A DNA stretch of 64,000 nucleotides from Setophaga petechia. Lineage: Eukaryota; Chordata; Aves; Passeriformes; Parulidae. The notes beneath the pieces are model-generated. The model had not been told where the DNA came from. It worked only from the letters and a program-made list of their open reading frames with translations, and made no database searches. The stretch is taken from positions 9,645,714 to 9,709,713 of the forward strand of contig JANCRA010000033.1 in assembly GCA_024362935.1 (NCBI GenBank), in the 5' to 3' direction. The first letter of the stretch is position 1; each line of letters opens with the position of its first letter. Shown here in pieces: positions 13,016 through 23,564 of the stretch. The position numbers and the translations under genes were made by a program.

Positions 13016-15904
13016 CGGGCCCGGCGGGGGAGGCTCCAGCGCTGTCATGGGAACGGCGCATCCCCCAGAACCGCCCCTCCCCTGGCGGGGCCGCCCCGCT
13101 TTGCAGCACACAGCCGGCCCCAGCAGCGCTTTGCAGAATTATGGAGATCGTAATGAGGAATGGTGATAAAACTCCGAAAGGGAAACAGGCAGCATCCAGT
13201 ATGTGTCAACAGCATCAGCTGGTTTTCATTTGCTGGGAAAGGGATCTGACAACTTCATTACCTTCTACTCAAAAGGCTCGCTCCTGCTCTCTCTCACACC
13301 CTTCCCCCAGGAATTTACCAACAGGATCTGTTTGTACAGTCACACAAGGTAAGGAGGTGAAGCCAGCACACTGCACAGCCCTTTTTAGGATGTGCCGATG
13401 CAGAGGTTTGCAATGTTTTGTGTCACCAAGTGACAGTCTGTGCAGAAACACAGCTGCTGTGAGGGTCCCTTGGGGGCTAAATCTTTCATACTCCTGCATC
13501 TCCCGGCCACAGTGAAAGAAGGAAAGGCCTGGCAGTCCTGCCATGCCACCAACAGTAGCTCTTGATAAGACCATTTGTTATCAGCTCTCAGGGATGAGGC
13601 AGCAGCAAAGAAAATCCATGTGGAAGACTAGTTTTTTAAAAACTACTACACAAAAGCTGCATCCTTTGTAGCTTCAGTACTTCTGAAAGAACGTGGTAAA
13701 AGCAGGGCTTCCCATGATCAACAGTTTGGGTAGATTTTGAAAATGAAAACTTTGCCAATAGCTGTTTCCATTCTGAAATAACCACCTGCCTTCCTTAGGA
13801 GCTGATGGCTCAATAAGGGGCTTCTGCAGGACAAAGAAAACCTTCCAGTGACAAAATGCTACTCTCATTACAGACCATGAAGAAATGAGACTGGCTTTCA
13901 GCTGGACAGAGATCCTCACTGCAGAAACCAAAATTACATGCTCCAGTAATTGATTCCTAACCCACCTCTGGGGATCACACCCCTCTGCTCACACACCAGC
14001 AAGTGTTCCTGAGCAGGCCACAGGTTACTGACAGGTTATGTTAAATACAAGACCTTTTGGTTTTTTCCTTAAAATCTTCCTCCTCTGGGATGGTATCTAC
14101 CCCTGTGAGTCTTTAATTCACAGCCAGCTTGTACAAAGCCTTGCTCTCAAATCCCTGCTGCACTGGCCAAAGGCTTCAGGTGCTCCCAGAGCTGTCCTGG
14201 CTCCCCACACACCTCAGCATGTGCAGCACAAACCCACAGTGCCCCTTGGTGTCTCCCTGCAAGCCCTTGGGCATGCTCCTCAGAGGGGTTTGTGATCCAG
14301 CTCCAGACTAGAGTTGGAGCTGAGCATTAAATCTCTCCTGGAGCCAGCCCCAGCCACTCACCCGGGTGTGACAAACAGAATGACCTCAATCTCACACTGC
14401 AGAGAGTTCCTGTCTGGAACAAATTAGGTTAAGAAGCTAAAGAGATGGCACTACACAGATTAATCAAACAGACAGACATTGGGAGAATATCTCCAGTCTT
14501 CTTTATTTTCATTTATAGAAAAGTATTAGTAAGCAGAATATAAGGGAAATATTTCAAGTATTTCCCAGTCAAAAGCACAAGGCTACAGTCAGCCCTCCTG
14601 GCACAGCTGAGCTGACTTCCTATTTAGAGCCCCAGGAAACTGCATTGCATTTTGGGCCAACTCAGAGATGTTCCTTGAAGCTGAAGTCAAGGGCCAGTTT
14701 GTCCCTATTCTCACAGACTTGACAAGCACATTTCTAAGTTGTCATTACCTCAGCAGCACAAGATCAACCCTCTCTAAGACTGAGGGCCAAATGAAATTAT
14801 GAGACCAGGGAGGATGAAAATAGAAGGAACAGAATCACAAGCATGAGCAGGAAGTATCCACAAAGTGCTGTTGCCACAAAAAGAAGGCACTTGGATTAAT
14901 TTATTTTGCATTGTTGATTCTTCATTAAGACTTTAAAAAAATAGTAATTAAACTTGGCTTTTTATGGCCTTTTTTGTTTGATTTGTTATTTGGTAAATTC
15001 TCATTCATTTCAAGAAAGGAGGAATTGCAAGAAGTCATCAAGGTCACACAAGATTCTCTCAGGGAAAAAAGAGAGTGGCAGTTCCCAGCCTGATTTCCTT
15101 GGAAACTGAGGAGCACACACACACACACACAGAGGATTCCAGGTGGCCCTGTCCAGCCAGCACAAAGGCTCTGCCACGGAGCAGTCCCTGCTCTGGCTGG
15201 GGCTCTGCTGCTGCCGCACACTGGGGCTTGCTGGGACTGCCAGGCGAGGTCAGATGAACAAGAAACTGTGAACAGAAGGGCAGGAACAAGTGTCCAGTTG
15301 GCGAATTCTCCTCCAGGTTCCCTTGCATCGATGGTTCCCCACCGCCTGCCAGTGCAACAGCTGATTCCTGAAACGCAGTCATTAAAGTGAGAGAAAATGA
15401 GCTGCACCTCCCCTGCAGGGCAGTCACCACGAGGTACAACAGGGCTTAAATCACCCAGCAAATCCCATTTAGTCTGATAACATCCCTTTTTATTCCATGG
15501 GCCCGATTCTGCCTCTCTACACTGTAAAGCAGCAGCAGCCACAGGGAGGCCCATAGGTTGTAATAATGTGAAGTAAAACTTAACAGTGACAGGAACAGAC
15601 ATTTTTCTGTAGCACTGTGTCCCTTCCCAGATTTTATCATTTAAGGATTTGGATTTAAAGGTTTTATAATTTAAGGTTTAAGGAAATTTCTCACATCAAT
15701 ATCTCCCGTCCCTGACCCCTGGAGAAGCACAGCTACCACAACTGGATCAACTCTTGCCCTGTGCAGAGCTGCCCACAGAGAGCCCAAAGACCCCTGATTT
15801 CTCCAGAGAGCTGCATGCAGAGCACTGTGACCCTGAAACAAGGGCCCAAGGGAGAAGAATAAGCAATCGCACAGGAAAGCAAGGGTGAAGGGTAAGGCTC
15901 TCAC
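13016..15904. other. Non-genic or 3'-flanking stretch of the SBSPON-like gene
   Basis: I searched here, on the minus strand, for the last exon of the SBSPON-like gene (expected to begin just after a splice acceptor with a tryptophan codon) and did not recognise it. There is a (CA)n run at about 15114-15131. Nothing else was identified. Confidence 0.4.
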
Positions 15905-16028
15905 TGCAGGCTGCCGGCGCCGGCCCCGCGGCAGCGCTGTCCCCGCCGCAGGGCTGGGGGCTGGCACTGCACGCACACGCCCAGCCCCTCCCGCAGCCCG
16001 GGACACCAGCTGGAACTGCACACAGTAC
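15905..16028 (-). pseudogene. SBSPON-like exon 4, apparently frameshifted
   Basis: Minus-strand exon-like block with an acceptor (TTGCAG before 16028) and a donor (GTGAGA after 15905). Its first codons read YCVQFQ, matching the start of the corresponding human SBSPON exon (YCMEFK as I recall it). A different frame then reads WCPGLREGLGVCVQCQPPAL, matching the later part of the same exon. About 17 family residues between the two matches are missing, and the gap is not a multiple of 3. The exon ends in a split CA| codon, as expected for the conserved His before the final exon. It may be a real disabling deletion or a local assembly error in GC-rich DNA. Confidence 0.55.
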
Positions 16029-17771
16029 CTGCAACACAACAGCCAGCCCAGTCAACCTGCAGGCACGGGCTGCCACACCACACACCGCTGATTGAGAACA
16101 ACCAAACCAAACAATCCTCCCCTCCAAGGTCATTAAGAGCAGAACGTGTCATGTACCTGCATTTTGACAAGGTTAAACAGGGAATAAAACTACTCTGCTG
16201 AGGCTTTCAGCTAACATATAAGAAGTATCAGGTATAACTGGCATCTGTTTTTACCAGTAGGGACACAGACTGGTCAAGCATTTGACTAATCTAATTCCAA
16301 GTCTGGTATCCACTTGCTGAGCCACATTTCCTCTGTTGTCTCCCCTCAGTTACTTAGAATGGATTTTATAGAGCAGGTTGTGATGAGAGCTAAGATTTGG
16401 TCTGTAAAGGTTTTCCTTGTGATGCTCTCCCACCTGCAACCAGATAGGCTCTGCGGGTGGAGCACAGCTGAGTCCCTGAGCCAGAACCTCCAACTTACCC
16501 TGCCCTTTGACTGCCATCAGCTGCAGCTCTTTTCTTCCTCTCTTTTCCAAACCCCCCGGTAGTTATTAATGCTGGGACTGTGTATACCAAAGAGAAAGGG
16601 TACAGAGTGTCAGTGGCAATGCTGCTCTAAGGCTCGTTATGTCTGCAAAACAGAAAAGATGGGCTTTTAATCTCAAAGGGTTTTAGCTTTAGAAATAAAT
16701 ACATATATATGGAAAAAAAAGTGTGCAACACTCACTCACAGAAGTTTTAAACAGACATAAATCTGCCAATCTCACCAAAATTTCCAGAGATTTGCACTTG
16801 TATAAGTGAGAGCACAGCAGACCTGTAACATCTCACTTTTGAGACACAGTGGATCACAGCAAATGGTAGGCACCACTTCCACCACTGTCCTAGGAAGGAT
16901 GTGCTTAAGCTCCTGTGTGAAGAGCTCAGTTCTCAATTAGCCCAGGCAGGCCCACAGCAAACATACCACTGTCTAAAAACAATCCTTCAAACAGAGGAAA
17001 AAGCAGCTCTCCTGACCCAAACCAGAGTCTCCCCCAGGACTAACCAGGCACTTTTCAGGGGACTTACTGAGGGACTGCTGGCACTCTGTTCCCTGCCGAG
17101 TCCAGTACTCCACGCAGCCAGCCCTCTCCTCCAGAGCAGGACATGCTGCTCCCCCGTTCCTGGGCTCCTGGATGATGTGCCTCGTCCGGACTCGATGGGC
17201 TGTCTTGCAAGGCTCTGCACAGCCACTCCAGGCACTCCACTGAGATACGACACAGGGGATCGCTGGAGGAGGAACAACGGGGACGTGGAAGGTTACAGGA
17301 GTGATGCCAGTGAAATGCCTGCTGCAGAAATAACACTTTCTGACATGGTTCAGCACATCCTTCCTTATTTCAGAGCTGTCCCATGGTTGTCTTGGGCAGT
17401 TCTCAGCAGTTCTCCTCCAGGCTCTTCCCCACAGCCACTGCTGAGCCCAGCAGTGCCTGGCGGTGCCAGCCACGGTCCCTCACCTGGGCAGGCCGGGCCG
17501 CGGTCCCTCACCTGGGCAGGCCGGGCCGCGGTCCCTCACCTGGGCAGGCCCGTGCGTAGTCGTGGCAGCAGTCGAGGGTGCGGGCGCACGCCTGGTCGCA
17601 GTAGCAGGGCCCGGAGGAGCCGTCGGGCCGCCGGCCGGCACTGAGGCAGCCGCGGTCGCGGCCGGGGCAGCAGAGCCCGAGGGCGGCGCAGCCCGAGGGG
17701 CGGCGGGGCAGCGCCGGCGGCAGCAGCGGCAGCAGCAGCAGCGCCGGGAGCCAGCAGGCACGGCCGGCCAT
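15905..17771 (-). CDS. SBSPON-like secreted protein gene (somatomedin B + TSP1), partial/possibly broken
   Basis: Gene-level entry. Exon 1 (17540-17771) and exon 2 (17068-17262) join in frame (232 + 195 nt) to give about 142 residues. These comprise a signal peptide (residues 1-~21, Leu/Pro-rich hydrophobic core), a somatomedin B-like domain with ten cysteines including the DCCHDY core, and a thrombospondin type 1 repeat with WSAWSGC. SBSPON (RPESP) has exactly this order and is an extracellular-matrix protein. Exon 3 and the last exon were not recognised, and exon 4 (15905-16028) is frameshifted. Human SBSPON is on chromosome 8, not near STAU1, so this is more likely a paralogue than the orthologue. 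A pseudogene with intact 5' exons is possible. Confidence 0.65.
16029..17067 (-). other. SBSPON-like intron(s); exon 3 not found
   Basis: Minus-strand intron sequence between the thrombospondin exon and the exon-4-like block. The family normally has a short exon 3 linking the two. No stretch here shows its expected motif, although an acceptor-like TTTTGCAG occurs near 16640. Confidence 0.4.
17068..17262 (-). CDS. SBSPON-like exon 2: thrombospondin type 1 repeat
   Basis: Flanked by acceptor CTCCAG and donor GTAAGT on the minus strand; 195 nt. It opens with IPCVVSQWSAWSGCAEPC and continues with CKTAHRVRTR, then NGGAACPALEERAGC. The Trp-x-x-Trp-Ser-x-Cys start, the basic RxRxR stretch and the six-cysteine pattern are those of a TSP1 repeat and are closely similar to human SBSPON. 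Frame and phase join correctly to exon 1. Confidence 0.85.
17462..17540. repeat. Small 28-bp tandem repeat at the exon 1 donor
   Basis: About three copies of a 28-bp unit containing GGTCCCTCACCTGGGCAGG. The last copy overlaps the exon 1 splice donor, so the donor sequence itself (CCCAG|GTGAGG on -) has been duplicated into two nearby decoy donors within the intron. Confidence 0.8.
17540..17771 (-). CDS. SBSPON-like exon 1: signal peptide and somatomedin B domain
   Basis: The start codon (17769-17771) is followed by MAGRACWLPALLLLPLLPPA, a good signal peptide. Then comes a somatomedin B-like domain with GCAALGLCCPGRDRGC, CYCDQAC and DCCHDYARAC. The exon ends CCCAG|GTGAGG. The cysteine pattern is that of SBSPON exon 1. 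The ATG is the first one placed to give a signal peptide directly. Confidence 0.82.
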
Positions 17772-17809
17772 GGCCCCGGGCGGGCGGGAGCGGGCGTGGC
17801 CGGGCGGGC

Positions 17810-18190
17810 GGCAGGTGCCGCTCCCATCGCTCCGTCCCTCATCTCCTGCCCGCTCTGTGCCGCTCCCATCGCTCCGTGCCTCCATCTCCTGCCCGCTCTG
17901 TGCCGCTCCCATCGCTCCGTGCCTCATCTCCTGCCCGCTCTGTGCCGCTCCCATCGCTCCGTCCCTCATCTCCTGCCCGCTCTGTGCCGCTCCCATCGCT
18001 CCGTGCCTCCATCTCCTGCCCGCTCTGTGCCGCTCCCATCGCTCCGTCCCTCATCTCCTGCCCGCTCTGTGCCGCTCCCATCGCTCCGTCCCTCATCTCC
18101 TGCCCCTCTGTGCCGCTCCCATCGCTCCGTCCCTCATCTCCTGCCCCTCTGTGCCGCTCCCATTGCTCCGTGCCCTCGTCTCCGGCCCCT
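17810..18190. repeat. 42-bp minisatellite in the 5' flank of the SBSPON-like gene
   Basis: About nine copies of a 42-bp unit containing CTCCCATCGCTCCGTCCCTC and ATCTCCTGCCCGCTCTGTGC. There are 43-bp (extra C) and 39-bp (shortened CCCCTCTG) variants. It starts about 40 bp upstream of the start codon, so it occupies the 5' UTR/core promoter position. Confidence 0.93.
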
Positions 18191-20246
18191 CCGTGCCGCC
18201 CCATGCTGGCCGCGCACCCCGCTGTCCCTTTCTGTGGACTCCTCAAACCAAAAACTTTTCAGGCCTGACTGCTGTCATTTACCCACCAGATTATTGACGT
18301 ATTATCATCAAAAACAGATGAGAGAGGAGACCCATTTTTTTTGCTGGATTTGACTCCAGCATACCTCAGGAGCCATGAAAAACAGAAAGTACTTCACTGC
18401 CAGTACAGCAGCTCCTAAGTACAACGATCCAGCTGGCTATGCTACCTCTCTAAAGAATTACCCTGAATTTTCTTCTTGATTTGAAATGCAAGAAGCTTAG
18501 AGAGATTACAGTCACTCCTGTGAATTATTTAGCTATTCAGTACAAAGCAAAGGGCTTTACTGCAACTTTTTAATCAAAGAGGCTTCCTCTAAAATATTGA
18601 TCACAACAGATGTTATACCTTGCTGAACATTGAATTGGGATTTATAAAACTCACCCACTGACTTTTTTTTGCAAGTGATTATGCTATTGTACTAAGACTG
18701 GGTACAGACAGTGTTCCAACTTCAGGGAAACTCAGCAAAGATGTTTCTAGAAAAACAGAAAATAACATGAGAGGCCAGGTTAACACCTTCAGCACGTATC
18801 ATTTTGGAGGCATGGCACAGAGGAAACCTGGCACTGCATCAGCTTGGGCATAACATGGTAAAGTGTTCCAAAAAGATAAGAAATAGAATGTTAGCTTCTT
18901 TGTATATCACTAGATGTCTGCAGCAAAGAACAGGCATCTCATTTTCTTGGCAGTGGTCACATATTGTCAGCTTGGAAATCACACGTGTGGCAAATCCTTC
19001 AGTGAGCAAGAGGCATAAAGGCTAAAGACTGGGACAGGAAAGAGAAGAGCACTAGAAATCAGTAGCTATGGGGTCCAGGAAGCTGGAATTTAAAGATACC
19101 GTGTTAATTCCTGCCTCTGCCAGTGAGTCACTCACTGTGTGACCTCGGGTAAGTCATTTAACCAAGGCATGGCCCGTTCTTGATCTAGAGCAGGAAGGAC
19201 ATTCCCAAGGAGATTGCATTACTCAGCTGATTCCTTCACACAGCACAGAGGCAGGCACGGCTCCTGTGCAATCCCTGAGGGGCACTAACAGAGCACAGCT
19301 CCCGTCCAGTGCTCAGTGACACTCTGGATGTTCCCTGGGTGCTCACAAACTCAAATTGTGCTTCACTGGCTGTCCATGGTAATGTCAAGCCTGTCAACAC
19401 AGCTATGTGTCATATAATCTTATCACTGAACAGAGAGGAAGTAACACAGCAATTAGAAGCAGCAATTAGTAATGGCCTGTGCTTTGCTATAAACTAATGC
19501 AGCAGCTAACACATGGATCAAAAAAGAATTTAATAATCACCATACAGTCAAAATATGCCTAGGTCTTTGGGAATACAAATGTTAAAACTCTCCCTTATGT
19601 ATGAAAATTTCTATTAAAAGCAACATCAGACAGAGAAATAATCTGTGCTATTTTTCTCTAAATGCTCATGGCACCAAGAAACAGATCTGTTTGAGAAAAG
19701 TAAACATTTGCTTAAACATACCAGCCCAGTGAGTGACTCCAGGCTTCAGTGTAGAAAGTAACACAAGTACCAACAGCAAGGTTTGTTTCTCTAGAGCTGG
19801 GCCTGGCCCCAGCCCTGCAGAGCCCCCGGAGCAGTGTGGCTCTGCTGCAGGGAGCCCTCCTGGCACAGGAGCAGCTGCAGGCCAGCCTTCATCCAGAGCA
19901 CTCCTGAGCTCCATCCTGCATTCAAACCCTCCAGCACACAAACTCCGGAGCTGGCCAGGGCCAGTCAAAGTCAGGCTGCTTTAAATTCAGTTAAACCTCC
20001 TCATCCCCACCTCTTACCAAAGCACTCTAGTAAGAGATTTTCTACAGGGGTTGTCTGTCCCCCACGGCTGCTACAGCCCAAGCAGCGTTTGTACCAGCTC
20101 CCCACGTCCCAAGAGGTTCTGTCACAGCTGCTCTGGGGACACCGCGGCAGATTTGGGGGGCTGAGGACACCGCGGCAGATTTGGGGGGCTCCGGGTGCCC
20201 GCGGGCCGGGCTGGGCCGGCGCCCTGGGGGTCAGCAGCGGCAGCAC
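18191..20246. other. Intergenic stretch between SBSPON-like gene and CTCF-like array
   Basis: No exon recognised on either strand. It contains the MIR-like relic annotated separately. Short open frames show no family resemblance. Confidence 0.5.
19085..19180 (+). mobile_element. MIR/CORE-SINE relic
   Basis: The stretch around 19110-19166 reads CTGCCTCTGCCAGTGAGTCA, then ACTGTGTGACCTCGGGTAAG, then TCATTTAACC. This tracks the well-known MIR SINE core (CTCTGCCACT..., GCTGTGTGACCTTGGGCAAG, TCACTTAACC). The tRNA-derived head and the 3' tail are too decayed to delimit by eye. MIR-type SINEs are ancient and rare in birds. Confidence 0.7.
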
Positions 20247-20340
20247 AGCGCCCCCTGCGGGCCGGGCACGGCGCCCCCTGCGGGCCGGGCACGGCGCCCC
20301 CTGCGGGCCGGGCACGGCGCCCCCTGCGGGCCGGGCACCG
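20247..20340 (-). promoter_or_regulatory. Four tandem CTCF-like sites (23-bp repeat)
   Basis: A 23-bp unit is repeated four times (starting near 20247, 20270, 20293 and 20316), each containing GCGCCCCCTGCGGGCC. The reverse complement, GGCCCGCAGGGGGCGC, aligns to the CTCF core consensus (CCACCAGGGGGCGC type) with the AGGGGGCGC block intact. It sits between the SBSPON-like gene and the snoRNA host gene, where an insulator would be plausible. No binding data are available here. Confidence 0.55.
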
Positions 20341-22459
20341 CCCCGGGTGCCCCAACGCCGGCCCCGGGCGCCCCCGGGTACCCGAACCATCCCTGCAGCA
20401 TTCAGGGGTCGCCTGGGATTAGCAAAGTACCAACCAGGGTGCATTAGTAACCTACCAACGGTTTCAAATATCATCCTGATGCATACATGCAATGGCAGCA
20501 GAGCTTGAAACCCGACCTGAGCAACGGCTCTTGCAGAGGCAATAGAACATGCCAAGAACATGTTTCAGCTGCATGTCTCTCCAGCTCCCACTGGACAAGC
20601 ACTCTCTCCTCCTACAGAATGTCTGCTGGTAGGTCTGCTCATTAATGAAAGTAATTGTATTAGCAGCAGTTCTGGTCCCTCACCAGTAAGCAGTTTTAAG
20701 AGATCAGGCTGCTTACATTAATTGAATAAGAAAAATCTCGACTCAATTTAATTGAGGACTGCTTTGAATGTTGAATAGCAGGCGATTTTCCATCATTGCT
20801 GTTTCCCACTAAGCAGACATGCCAAAGCCCACTCTCGGCTCAAGACACCTCAAGCCCCATCCCAGAACCATGGAAACTGATTAATTACACAGACAGCAGA
20901 CTGCACCTCTCCCCAGACCTGCGGCACAGCAGCAGCCACAGCCTCAGCCAAGCTCTCCTGTTCCAGGGTATGTGGAGCTCTGTTGCCATGAGACACCTCT
21001 TGGCTTGAGGCAGCAGGCAGCTACAGCACCACTCCCAGCAGCACACTGGTGCTGTGCTCTCCAACTTCCCAAACCACCGGGAGATCCAGGAATGAGCTGT
21101 TAAATGTGGGTCAAGAGAATTTCAGTTACCAGCCAAACCAACCCATTACTCAGGATTTTATTAAAACCAGGCTTCCAACAGTACAGAAACTGTGCTGCAG
21201 CACCCCACACACGCCTTGCCCACTTCACAGGCTGCCAGGGATACAACACTGCAGGTTTCTGGATGCCAGGGGAGAACCAAGCCCTGACTCCCCCCCTTAC
21301 ACACAAGGCCATCCATCCTCCCAACAGCTGCTCCTAGGAAAGGCTTCCTTGACTTGCATGCTGTGGCAGGACAATGACCTGTGCCAGGCAGGGAATGCAG
21401 CCCCTGCAGACAAAAGCATCCAACTGCACTAAACATGCAGCAAGCTCCAGAATCCACTCCAATTACATGCTTTGTACCCAGGGGACAGAAAATGTAACAC
21501 CCTCTGTCTAAGCTGGCAGGACACAAATTCATCACTCCTGATGGCTTTGAGAGGTCAGAGCTATTGCAGGGTATGGGAATGCTGTGGCTTGAATGAGGAT
21601 CCCAGGCATGGGAGCAGCAGAACCATCCATCTTCTCAAGCACAACACTCAAACTCCAGCAGGGCCCAGGACAACTTTTTGTAAATCTCAACCTGTCAAGA
21701 GAAAAGACAACATTCTGTCTATCCACTGTACCACAAACAGCAAATACACAGCTTTCAAATCCACTCCAGCCCCCCAAAAAACACTAGACAACAGCTGCTC
21801 TCTAAAGAGCAGGAGTTTCCTCCTTGCCAAGCACTCTAAACAGGATGAACTCAAACTGCACTGTAGGAGCTTTTAGGGCAGGACTTGACAGGAACTAACA
21901 GGGCAGAGTGCCAGAGAAACATTCAGTCAGCTCAACCAGCTCCATCATCTGAACAGAGTACTGGCATCCTTCTGCTGAGAGGGCACAATCCTGCTCCTGG
22001 GAGACTTCAGCCTCCCTGGAGACAGAGCAGCTGCTCTCAACAGCAACATGAGGCTGGAACTGGACAAGCCAGCAGCGACAGCTGATGATATGATGAAGTT
22101 CTGTTATGCACGTTTTCTAAAAAAATTGGTGAAATGCTAACCAGACAGATTTTCACATGTCACATAGTTTATCTTCAAGTAACAAAAAGAACACCAAAAG
22201 CAATCCCTCTCCTGCAAACAGACACATTGCTGAAAGCAAGACTTTCATCCACTTCTCAAGACATTGAGAACCTCCCACTGGGGGGAGTGAACCCAAAAAC
22301 TAAAAAGAACAAAAGCTCCCAGACCCTGCAAGAAGTACCTTGTTTTAACATGCCAAACAGGACAAGACAAAAACATTACATTTATGCCCTTGAAGTTGAA
22401 TTGAAATCTTTCAGACCTCTCTGCTTTTAATTTGAGATCTTTGGAAAAAACTTTAACAG
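20341..22459. other. Downstream flank of the snoRNA host gene
   Basis: No exon, RNA gene or mobile element recognised. Several 60-134 codon frames lack splice context or family similarity. Confidence 0.45.
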
Positions 22460-22478
22460 GAACTTCCCTGCAGGAAAC

Positions 22479-22484
22479 TTTATT
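22479..22484 (-). terminator. Polyadenylation signal of the snoRNA host gene
   Basis: AATAAA on the minus strand, in the predicted last exon and about 100 nt after its acceptor (CTTCTGCAG|TGCC). A second AATAAA at about 22614 falls inside the predicted 74-nt intron 4 and could end a shorter isoform. Confidence 0.6.
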
Positions 22485-22639
22485 TAACAGGGATACTTAG
22501 GTTTTAGCACTTACAAGGGCCCCTTCTGCAATACTAATCCCCACTCTGCCAAACCTCCAGGAACTTTAACTTGTCAAGGCACTGCAGAAGCAACTTCCTT
22601 GGAAAAAGTTTTTTCTTTATTAAACCCAGTAAACACAGG

Positions 22640-23040
22640 TGAATTAAAGACTTACCATTCTCCCCTGACAAAGGGGCACACATGGTGGAGCAAACCAGAC
22701 AATGTCCTCATCCACATCTCTTCATTGTCAGCTGCAGCCTGAACTTCCCATCTCCCCAGGGCTCAGCTCCCCACTTCTGCCTTCACAGTGCCCTGGGGGT
22801 GAAGCCAGAGGGAGCTGTCAGCACCAGACCCTGTCAGGGTGCGGGACACAGCAGCAATTCCCTGCTGGTGCATCAGACACGACCTGGCTTGAACAGCAAG
22901 TAATCAACACTGTCGCTCTGATGGGGAAAAAATTCAGTCATCACTTGCACCAGCAAGTCCCTGGGAGCTGTGGCTGCACACCCCCAGCAGCTGTGCCACA
23001 CTCCCACATCCCTGGCAGAGCCGCGGGCACTATGAGCAGA
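22640..23040 (-). repeat. Tandemly duplicated exon-snoRNA cassette, copy A
   Basis: This block (donor, exon 4, snoRNA and about 90 bp beyond) is strongly similar to 23565-23990. The similarity runs through exon, intron and snoRNA alike, so the host gene grew by segmental tandem duplication and not by retroposition of the snoRNA alone. Confidence 0.85.
22864..22954 (-). ncRNA. C/D-box snoRNA copy 1 (SNORD12-type position)
   Basis: Minus-strand RNA about 85-91 nt long. It has a 9-bp perfect terminal stem (GCTGGTGCA with TGCACCAGC), box C GTGATGA (22938-22944) and box D CTGA (22873-22876). There is a plausible internal C' (TGTTGAT) and a degenerate D' (CAGA). The antisense element next to box D is CCAGGTCGTGT, predicting a 2'-O-methylated G in a target containing ACACGACCTGG. 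It lies about 70 nt upstream of the exon 4 acceptor, in intron 3 of the host. Confidence 0.85.
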
Positions 23041-23564
23041 GGAAGCAGCAGAGCCAGGCCCACACAGGCAACCCTCTGCACTCCCTTCACCCGGCCAGCA
23101 AGGCTCAGGGCACAAGAGCCCTGGCAGCAGCACCTCCCACAGGGCCAGCTTCAGCCAGAGTGGCTCCTGCTCCTTACTGGGGCAGCTGCTGGGGCTGCTC
23201 ATCACCCAGGGATGGCCATGCACAGGGCCCCTGGAATGAGCCCTCTGAACACACTGCAGCAGGGCAGCACACAGGACACAGCTGCAAGCCACCACGCTGC
23301 TCCAGCTCAGCTCACAGGGGCAGCTTGCAGCTTCCTGGCCTGCTGGATGCTATTCACCTTGGACATGATGGAACGGGAGGCCCAAAGGACCTCAAAGCAA
23401 TGCTTCTGCAGGAGGAAAATCCCTGTACTCACTTCTACAACACCTAGGCTAACACTCATCAGTATGGTCTGTAGGGATCAACTGGAAGCAACTCCCTTGC
23501 AGAAAGGTATCTCTTCCCCTTTCCCCTCCCCTCTCCTTTATAAATTTAATTAAATGTGATTCAC

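Noticed and set aside
12139..13515. Frames of up to 413 codons rich in GSGHGP or PGPCPE
   Set aside because: Result of an 18-bp CpG-rich repeat, which leaves all six frames open. No conserved domain outside the array.
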